From positions 1-6,455 of the forward strand of contig CANLGS010000255.1 of NCBI GenBank assembly GCA_947490035.1: a stretch of 6,455 bases of DNA, written 5' to 3'. Origin of the DNA: Gemmataceae bacterium. Lineage in GTDB: Bacteria > Planctomycetota > Planctomycetia > Gemmatales > Gemmataceae. The stretch's first letter is position 1; the number at the start of each line of letters is the position of its first letter. This document shows, in pieces, positions 1-4,030 of this stretch. The position numbers and the translations under genes are program-made. Below the pieces are notes generated by a model, which had not been told where the DNA came from, made no database searches, and saw only the letters and a program-made list of their open reading frames with translations.

Positions 1-33
1 CACTCCTCACTCCTCACTCCTCACTCCTCACTT
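1..33. repeat. 7-bp tandem repeat (CACTCCT), about 4.7 copies
   Basis: Four exact head-to-tail copies of CACTCCT fill 1-28, followed by a partial copy (CACTT) to 33. The array is cut by the window edge, so its true length is unknown. It ends one base before the GGGG that may serve as ribosome binding site for the kinase gene starting at 43, so it lies in or next to that gene's leader. Nothing in it resembles a CRISPR repeat: there are no spacers. Confidence 0.9.
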
Positions 34-42
34 GGGGATGAC

Positions 43-1710
43 ATGCCAGGGAAGGCGGTGGGCCGGTCCGCGGCGGGGTTGCCGTGGCTGTGCCCGCACA
101 CCGACAGCCTGATCCGGCTCGCCGAAGACGCGGCGGGCCTCGAACGGCACGTCACCGCCGCCGGTGATGTCGGGCTACTCGCCTTTCTGCTCCGCTTCGC
201 GCCGCCGGCCGCGGCGCCGGCAAGCGGCCTGTTCTGCCCGTCCGCTCTCGCGGTCGCGTCGTTGCCCGACACGGCCGCGGCGCACCTCGCCGCCACCACC
301 CTCGGCTGGGTGACCCCCGCTCACGAAGTCGCGACGCGGTGTCGCGCGTTCTCCACACACTCCGGCGCCTTCGCACGTCGGCTGGCCGAACACACCCGTC
401 GCGCATCTCCCGATCGCGCCGCGGCGGTGCTGGCGCTCGCGCCGCTGGGCTGGCTCGCGGTCGCGGCCGTCGATCCCGGCGCGGCGGCAGAAGTCTTCTC
501 CACCGCGGTGCCGTCCGCGGCGCTTCAGGCGGAACTGTGGGGACTCGACCAGAACGCCATCGCCCGGCGGCTCGCGTTCCGCTGGCGCTTGCCCGACTGG
601 ATCGCGACGCTTCTCGGCTGCCTGAATTTGCCGCTTGGCGCGGCCAGCACGGTCGTCGCGGATGCCGACCTGTTCGCGGTCGCGCAGTTCGCCGCGATCG
701 AAGCGGAGCGCCGCGGGAATGCGCTCGGACTGACCGAGGGCGCCGACCGCGCGGAGTTACTGAAAGAACTCAAACTCGACGACGCGACCGTTGACGCGCT
801 GTGGGCGTCCGACGCGTTGCACGCGGAACCGGTATCGGGGTCGGTCCACGATCCGAACCCGCACGCGGTTCCGCTGGTCGCGAACCTCCTGAGAATGGCA
901 GCCGAGAGCCGGCGGCGCAACGGTGCGGCGCTGGTCGTCCGGCTCGAGGACCGGCTCGACCACCTGCACAAAGCCGTGACGTGCGCGGGCGGCGAAGCTG
1001 AGGTGCGGGCGCGCGACGCCAAACTCGCGGCGCTCGCGGAACTCGCGGCCGGGGCCGGGCACGAGATCAACAACCCGCTCGCGGTCATCTCCGGGCACGC
1101 GCAGAGGCTGGCCCGCACCGAGCCGGACCCGGAACGCGGAGAATCGCTGCAAACCATCATCCGACAGACGAACCGCATCGCCGGGATCGTGCGCGACCTG
1201 ATGCAGTTCGCCCGCCCGCCGGCGCCCGACCCGCACCGCACCGACGCGGCCGAACTCGTGACCGCGGTGCGCGACGAACTCGCGCCGTTCGCGGCCGAAA
1301 AGCGAGTCCGAATCAAACTTGGCGCAGTGCCCGCCGGCGCGTTTGTGCGGTGCGACCGCGCTCAGATCAAGCACGCTCTTGTCGCGCTGCTGCGCAACGG
1401 CATCGAAGCGGCCGGCGCCGACGGCTGGGCGCGAATCGGTTGCGCCGACGGCGACGACGAGTTCGTCACGTTCGTGGTCGAGGACAGCGGGCCGGGGCTG
1501 AACCCGGCTGCGATTGAACACGCCTTCGACCCCTTCTATTGCGGGCGCGCCGCTGGCCGCGGTCGCGGGCTTGGGCTTCCCACCGCGTGGCAGTTCGCCC
1601 GGCAGAACGGCGGCGACGTGCGCCACGAACCGACCGACGGCCCAACGCGCTTCGTCGTCACCGTGCCGCGCTCGGTCACGCTCGAATTCCTCGACCGCCA
1701 GTCGGCGTAG
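43..1710 (+). CDS. Cytoplasmic sensor histidine kinase with degenerate HDOD-like N-terminal region
   Basis: The 555-residue product is a two-component sensor kinase that should autophosphorylate on His and pass the phosphate to a response regulator, none of which is encoded here. The C-terminal half is clear: the HisKA H-box HEINNPL has its phospho-acceptor at H340. HATPase_c follows, with N-box N452 (LLRNGIEAA), G1 box DSGPG at 481-485, F-box FDPFY at 495-499 and G2 box GRGLGL at 507-512. All residues needed for catalysis look intact, and the style is NtrB-like. No membrane segment or signal peptide is visible, so it should act in the cytoplasm. Residues about 40-210 resemble an HDOD domain: HSGAFARRLA at 106-115 and LDQNAIARRLAFRWRLP at 168-184 match the family pattern, but the HD and HH metal residues are missing. 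A charged, probably coiled-coil linker (about 285-335) joins the halves. The start at 43 has GGGG 5 nt upstream; the window edge leaves the upstream context unseen. The stop codon lies inside an inverted repeat. The kinase call is firm; the HDOD call is moderate. Confidence 0.93.
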   Translation: MPGKAVGRSAAGLPWLCPHTDSLIRLAEDAAGLERHVTAAGDVGLLAFLLRFAPPAAAPASGLFCPSALAVASLPDTAAAHLAATTLGWVTPAHEVATRCRAFSTHSGAFARRLAEHTRRASPDRAAAVLALAPLGWLAVAAVDPGAAAEVFSTAVPSAALQAELWGLDQNAIARRLAFRWRLPDWIATLLGCLNLPLGAASTVVADADLFAVAQFAAIEAERRGNALGLTEGADRAELLKELKLDDATVDALWASDALHAEPVSGSVHDPNPHAVPLVANLLRMAAESRRRNGAALVVRLEDRLDHLHKAVTCAGGEAEVRARDAKLAALAELAAGAGHEINNPLAVISGHAQRLARTEPDPERGESLQTIIRQTNRIAGIVRDLMQFARPPAPDPHRTDAAELVTAVRDELAPFAAEKRVRIKLGAVPAGAFVRCDRAQIKHALVALLRNGIEAAGADGWARIGCADGDDEFVTFVVEDSGPGLNPAAIEHAFDPFYCGRAAGRGRGLGLPTAWQFARQNGGDVRHEPTDGPTRFVVTVPRSVTLEFLDRQSA

Positions 1711-1765
1711 GACAGGCCGCTGGCCTGTCTCCGCTCCGCACGACAGGCCAGCGGCCTGTCCTACG
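1706..1765. repeat. 60-bp palindrome of palindromes overlapping the kinase stop codon
   Basis: The arms 1706-1729 and 1742-1765 are perfect 24-bp reverse complements around a 12-nt spacer. Each arm is itself a palindrome: GACAGGCC-GCT-GGCCTGTC on the left (1711-1729) and GACAGGCC-AGC-GGCCTGTC on the right (1742-1760). The 8-mer and its complement therefore occur four times, and the RNA could fold as one long hairpin or as two short ones. The left arm includes the TAG stop (1708-1710) of the kinase gene. There is no following T-run, so it is not a classical intrinsic terminator, although a hairpin this strong could stop transcription or protect the 3' end. The form suggests a dispersed REP/MITE-like intergenic element, which one window cannot prove. 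Confidence 0.9.
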
Positions 1766-1845
1766 TCATTTCCCACCAGTCCCTTGCAGACTCTTCCTCC
1801 CGCCATTAAGCTCGAAGTGTTGGCCTCAAATCTTTGTGCGCTTCC

Positions 1846-1853
1846 GGGAAGGA
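1846..1853 (+). promoter_or_regulatory. Ribosome binding site of comF
   Basis: GGGAAGGA ends 8 nt before the ATG at 1862. This decides the comF start. The reading frame stays open upstream back into the kinase gene, but that part reads through the palindrome at 1706-1765 and has no ComF similarity. Confidence 0.7.
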
Positions 1854-1861
1854 TACCGGTC

Positions 1862-2599
1862 ATGCTGCGGTCCGTGGCGGAACTGACCCGTCATCTCGGT
1901 CATCTGATTTATCCGCCCGCGTGCCTGATTTGTCACGGCTGTGGGGACGGTACAACCCCGTTCCGGCACGGACTGTGCATCGAGTGCCATTCGGCTGTCA
2001 CCGTGGATCCGCATTCGGCGTGCCCGCGGTGCGCGAAAACGGTCGGGCCATACACGAACACCGCGAACGGTTGCGTTGAGTGCCGAGGCGAATCGTTTGC
2101 GTTCGAGCAAACAATCCGTCTTGGCCTCTATGACGGGAAACTTCGCAACGCGGTACTGCGAATGAAATCGCTCGACGGGGAAGGGCTGGCTGAATTGCTT
2201 GGGCGCGCGTTCGCGGAAACACGCGCCGCGGCGATTGCCGCCGAGAAGATCGACGTGGTTGTTCCAATTCCGCTCCACTGGTGGCGGAAATGGACGCGCG
2301 GTTACAACCAGTCGGCGGCGGTCGCGCGGGAGATTGCATCGGAGCTTCGGGTACCGTTCGAGTCGCGACTGCTCCGCCGCGTGAGGTTCACCCCACAACA
2401 GGCACAACCGACACGGGCCGCACGCCAGCAGAACGTGAAGGGTGCTTTCCAAGTTCGGCGCAGCGCAAACTTGACCGGCCGAACGGTCCTGCTTGTCGAT
2501 GACGTGATGACGACCGGCAGTACGGCGAGCGAGGCGGCACGGACGCTTCTGGCCGCGGGCGCCGAGCGGGTTGTGGTGGCGGTCCTGGCGCGGCGGTAG
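1862..2599 (+). CDS. comF: ComF family protein: double zinc ribbon and phosphoribosyltransferase domain
   Basis: The 245-residue product has the full ComF layout. The N-terminus carries four CxxC pairs, C21/C24, C39/C42, C54/C57 and C71/C74, forming a double zinc ribbon; C27 is an extra cysteine. A middle segment (about 80-120) contains the family's LYDGKLRNAVLRMK stretch, followed by VVVPIPLHWWRKWTRGYNQ, typical of ComF. The type I phosphoribosyltransferase loop VLLVDDVMTTGST lies at 209-221, with the Asp pair and Thr/Gly residues that bind PRPP. Length is normal for the family. In Bacillus and Haemophilus, ComF homologues are needed for natural transformation and act in the cytoplasm with DNA-uptake and recombination proteins; no enzymatic substrate is firmly established. 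No other competence gene is visible here, so a role in DNA uptake cannot be inferred from context. The gene lies 151 bp after the kinase gene, separated by a strong palindrome, so co-transcription is doubtful. Family assignment is firm; the physiological role is open. Confidence 0.93.
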   Translation: MLRSVAELTRHLGHLIYPPACLICHGCGDGTTPFRHGLCIECHSAVTVDPHSACPRCAKTVGPYTNTANGCVECRGESFAFEQTIRLGLYDGKLRNAVLRMKSLDGEGLAELLGRAFAETRAAAIAAEKIDVVVPIPLHWWRKWTRGYNQSAAVAREIASELRVPFESRLLRRVRFTPQQAQPTRAARQQNVKGAFQVRRSANLTGRTVLLVDDVMTTGSTASEAARTLLAAGAERVVVAVLARR

Positions 2600-2657
2600 G
2601 AGTCGCGCGGGTGCGCACGGTGGCGCCCGACCGGGCGGCCGCGACGAGACGGGGGAT

Positions 2658-2686
2658 CGCACCGGATGCGGCACCCGACCGGTGCG
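2658..2686 (+). other. Hairpin downstream of comF
   Basis: CGCACCGG (2658-2665) and CCGGTGCG (2679-2686) are perfect 8-bp complements around a 13-nt loop, beginning 58 nt after the comF stop. A transcript end is possible, but the following bases are G-rich with no T-run, so a standard intrinsic terminator is not supported. In DNA this GC-rich, short inverted repeats arise easily by chance. Confidence 0.3.
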
Positions 2687-2741
2687 GGGAATGTGGGTTC
2701 CGACATCGTTCACTCATGAACCGGTCGGGCGAAGTGTGATA

Positions 2742-2747
2742 CATAAT
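2742..2747 (+). promoter_or_regulatory. Candidate -10 box for the DUF1573 gene
   Basis: CATAAT matches TATAAT at five of six positions and sits in the only AT-rich patch of the comF-DUF1573 gap. A start about 7 nt downstream would fall near 2754, exactly where the leader hairpin begins. No good -35 hexamer is seen 16-18 nt upstream (the bases there are GC-rich), so the promoter is tentative. Confidence 0.3.
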
Positions 2748-2753
2748 AGGTTA

Positions 2754-2789
2754 AGGACTACGGCATTCCGGGGGGGGTGCCGCGGTCCT
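2754..2789 (+). promoter_or_regulatory. 5'-leader hairpin with a G8 loop before the DUF1573 gene
   Basis: The arms 2754-2765 (AGGACTACGGCA) and 2778-2789 (TGCCGCGGTCCT) pair over 12 positions with one G-U wobble and one A-C mismatch. The 12-nt loop ends in eight consecutive G (2770-2777). The hairpin stops 7 nt before the Shine-Dalgarno at 2797, leaving the ribosome site single-stranded. If the -10 box at 2742 is real, the RNA would begin with this stem, which resembles known 5'-stabilising leader hairpins. Function is inferred. Confidence 0.4.
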
Positions 2790-2796
2790 CATTCAT

Positions 2797-2803
2797 GGGG
2801 GAG
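2797..2803 (+). promoter_or_regulatory. Ribosome binding site of the DUF1573 gene
   Basis: GGGGGAG ends 8 nt before the ATG at 2812, the same spacing as in comF and the pyruvate carboxylase gene. An in-frame GTG at 2806 would lie only 2 nt from this site, so ATG 2812 is preferred. Confidence 0.75.
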
Positions 2804-2811
2804 AAGTGGCG

Positions 2812-3798
2812 ATGACACGTTTCGTATTGGGCCTAGTCGGGCTGTTGGCGTTCAACACCCTGTCGCTGGCCGGACCGGCCGAGCTGTTCGCGGAGAAAGA
2901 AAAAGACTTCGGCGTCAGCCCGAAGGGAACCGTACTGGTTCACTACTTCCGCTTCACCAACACCACCAAAGATACCATCACGCTCGGCCAGCCGCGCGTG
3001 TCGTGCGGGTGCGTGACGCCGGCCCTGACCGCGAACAAACTCGCGCCCGGCGAGTCCGCGGCCGTCATCGCGTACATGGACACCAAGCGCATCCCGAACG
3101 CCGGCATCACGAAGACGGTGCTGGTGTACGTGCCGTTCATGTCGCCGACGTTCGAGGAAGTCGCGCTGAAGGTCACGACCGTCACCCGCGACGACCTGAT
3201 GATGTCGCCGGACACGCTCGCGTTCGGCACCGTGACGAAGGGCAAGGGGGCGAAGGTCACGACGAAGGTCACCTTCACGAGCGACGCGAACTGGACCGTG
3301 AACAAGGCAACGAGCACCGGCGGGTTGGTGAGCGTCGAGGCCAAACTCGCCTCCCGCAGCAGTAGCATCGTGACTTACGACATCACCGCGACGCTCGACA
3401 AGGAGTGCCCGGCCGGGAACTGGACGTCCGACGTGTACCTGGAAACGTCGCACACCGCGGTCGCGAAGCTCCGCATCCCGGTGACGGTGAACGTGGTCGC
3501 GGCGGTCGCGGCGACGCCCGAAACGGTCGCGTTCGGAAACGTGAAGATGGGCACCGCGCCGGAACAGAAGATCACGATTCAGAGTGCGACGCCGTTCAAG
3601 ATTCTTGAGGTCAAGAGCGGTGACGCGCAGCTCACGGTGAAGGTCGACACCGAGAACGCGAAGGCGGTCCACACGGTTGTCATCGCCGCGAACCCGACCG
3701 CCGCCGGCGGATTCACCCGCTCCGTCGAGATCGTGACCGACAATAAGGAGCAGCCGTCGATCATCGTCCCCGTGACCGCGAAGGTCGTCGTCAAGTGA
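2812..3798 (+). CDS. Exported DUF1573 domain protein
   Basis: The 328-residue product begins with a short signal peptide: one Arg at position 3, a hydrophobic core (about 4-14) and a plausible cleavage after SLA at 18-20. Mature residues about 28-120 match the DUF1573 family: KDFGVSPKGTVLVHYFRFTN, then a VSCGC motif with C65 and C67, then LAPGESAAV. The rest reads as two further immunoglobulin-like beta-sandwich modules: about 128-230 opens with SPDTLAFGTVTKGKG, and about 232-328 opens with ATPETVAFGNVKMGTAPEQK. These openings resemble each other and the first module's FGVSPKG, so the protein is probably a triple repeat of one fold. No membrane anchor or lipobox is seen, so it should be soluble outside the cytoplasmic membrane. 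DUF1573 proteins are abundant in planctomycetes and Bacteroidetes, but their biochemical role is not known. Two closely spaced cysteines could form a disulfide or bind metal. It appears monocistronic, flanked by a leader hairpin and a long 3' inverted repeat. Confidence 0.9.
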   Translation: MTRFVLGLVGLLAFNTLSLAGPAELFAEKEKDFGVSPKGTVLVHYFRFTNTTKDTITLGQPRVSCGCVTPALTANKLAPGESAAVIAYMDTKRIPNAGITKTVLVYVPFMSPTFEEVALKVTTVTRDDLMMSPDTLAFGTVTKGKGAKVTTKVTFTSDANWTVNKATSTGGLVSVEAKLASRSSSIVTYDITATLDKECPAGNWTSDVYLETSHTAVAKLRIPVTVNVVAAVAATPETVAFGNVKMGTAPEQKITIQSATPFKILEVKSGDAQLTVKVDTENAKAVHTVVIAANPTAAGGFTRSVEIVTDNKEQPSIIVPVTAKVVVK

Positions 3799-3801
3799 CT
3801 G

Positions 3802-3953
3802 CGCAAAAAGGCAGAAAGCAGAAGAGCCGCGGATAACGCAGAAGGACGCAGATCAAAGGCAAGAGACAGAGTTCTTCAAACACTCTATCTCTTGAGTCTT
3901 GATCTGCGTCCTTCTGCGTTATCCGCGGCTCTTCTGCTTTCTGCCTTTTTGCG
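3802..3953. repeat. 152-bp inverted repeat with 55-bp perfect arms
   Basis: The arms 3802-3856 and 3899-3953 are perfect reverse complements over 55 bp. Inside the 42-nt centre, 3860-3871 pairs with 3883-3894 with one mismatch, leaving an 11-nt tip loop (3872-3882). The whole unit is thus one near-continuous hairpin. Each arm carries the word GCAGA, or its complement, four times (left arm starts 3811, 3818, 3838, 3848), hinting that the arm grew from smaller repeats. It begins three bases after the DUF1573 stop codon. There is no open frame with transposase features, so if mobile it is a non-autonomous MITE-like element. Confidence 0.95.
3804..3951. terminator. Possible bidirectional terminator formed by the long inverted repeat
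   Basis: The outer part of the left arm has AAAAA (3805-3809) followed by GGCAGAAAGCAG, and the right arm mirrors it with CTGCTTTCTGCC followed by TTTTT (3946-3950). This gives a stem with an A-tract before and a T-tract after, the shape of a two-way intrinsic terminator. It is well placed to end DUF1573 transcription and to insulate pyruvate carboxylase. The stem is far longer than usual terminators, so this is an inferred by-product of the repeat. Confidence 0.4.
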
Positions 3954-4018
3954 GCTAATCCGTCTTCGCATTCCGGGTTGTTCTCTATCACACCCGTATC
4001 GTCGTCGCTCGCGCCGTT

Positions 4019-4022
4019 GAGG
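4019..4022 (+). promoter_or_regulatory. Ribosome binding site of pyruvate carboxylase
   Basis: GAGG ends 8 nt before the ATG at 4031, matching the spacing of the two genes upstream. No other ATG, GTG or TTG exists in frame between this ATG and the upstream stop at 3956. I see no clear promoter in the 77 bases between the inverted repeat and the gene. Confidence 0.6.
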
Positions 4023-4030
4023 TCTGCTGC

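Noticed and set aside
1..33. CRISPR-like array at the left edge
   Set aside because: The units are 7 bp and contiguous, with no unique spacers.
1784..1809. TTGCAG and CATTAA as a promoter for comF
   Set aside because: Each hexamer matches consensus at only three positions and the spacing is short; not distinguishable from chance.
1514..1861. Upstream extension of the comF frame into the kinase gene
   Set aside because: It would overlap the HATPase domain and translate the palindrome; the ATG at 1862 has a strong ribosome site and gives normal ComF length.
757..1863. 368-codon open frame on the minus strand across the kinase gene
   Set aside because: It is the antisense shadow of a GC-rich gene. 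Its product is rich in Arg/Gly/Val with no recognisable domain, and it reads through the palindrome at 1706-1765.
1826..2713. 295-codon minus-strand frame opposite comF
   Set aside because: ComF on the plus strand is certain from its CxxC pairs and PRPP loop; the antisense product has no recognisable features.
2806..2811. GTG at 2806 as the DUF1573 start
   Set aside because: It is only 2 nt from the Shine-Dalgarno, whereas ATG 2812 has the 8-nt spacing used by neighbouring genes. It would add only two residues.
2571..3365. 264-codon plus-strand frame overlapping the DUF1573 gene
   Set aside because: It crosses the intergenic region and the DUF1573 gene out of frame, and its product is Arg/His-rich and featureless.
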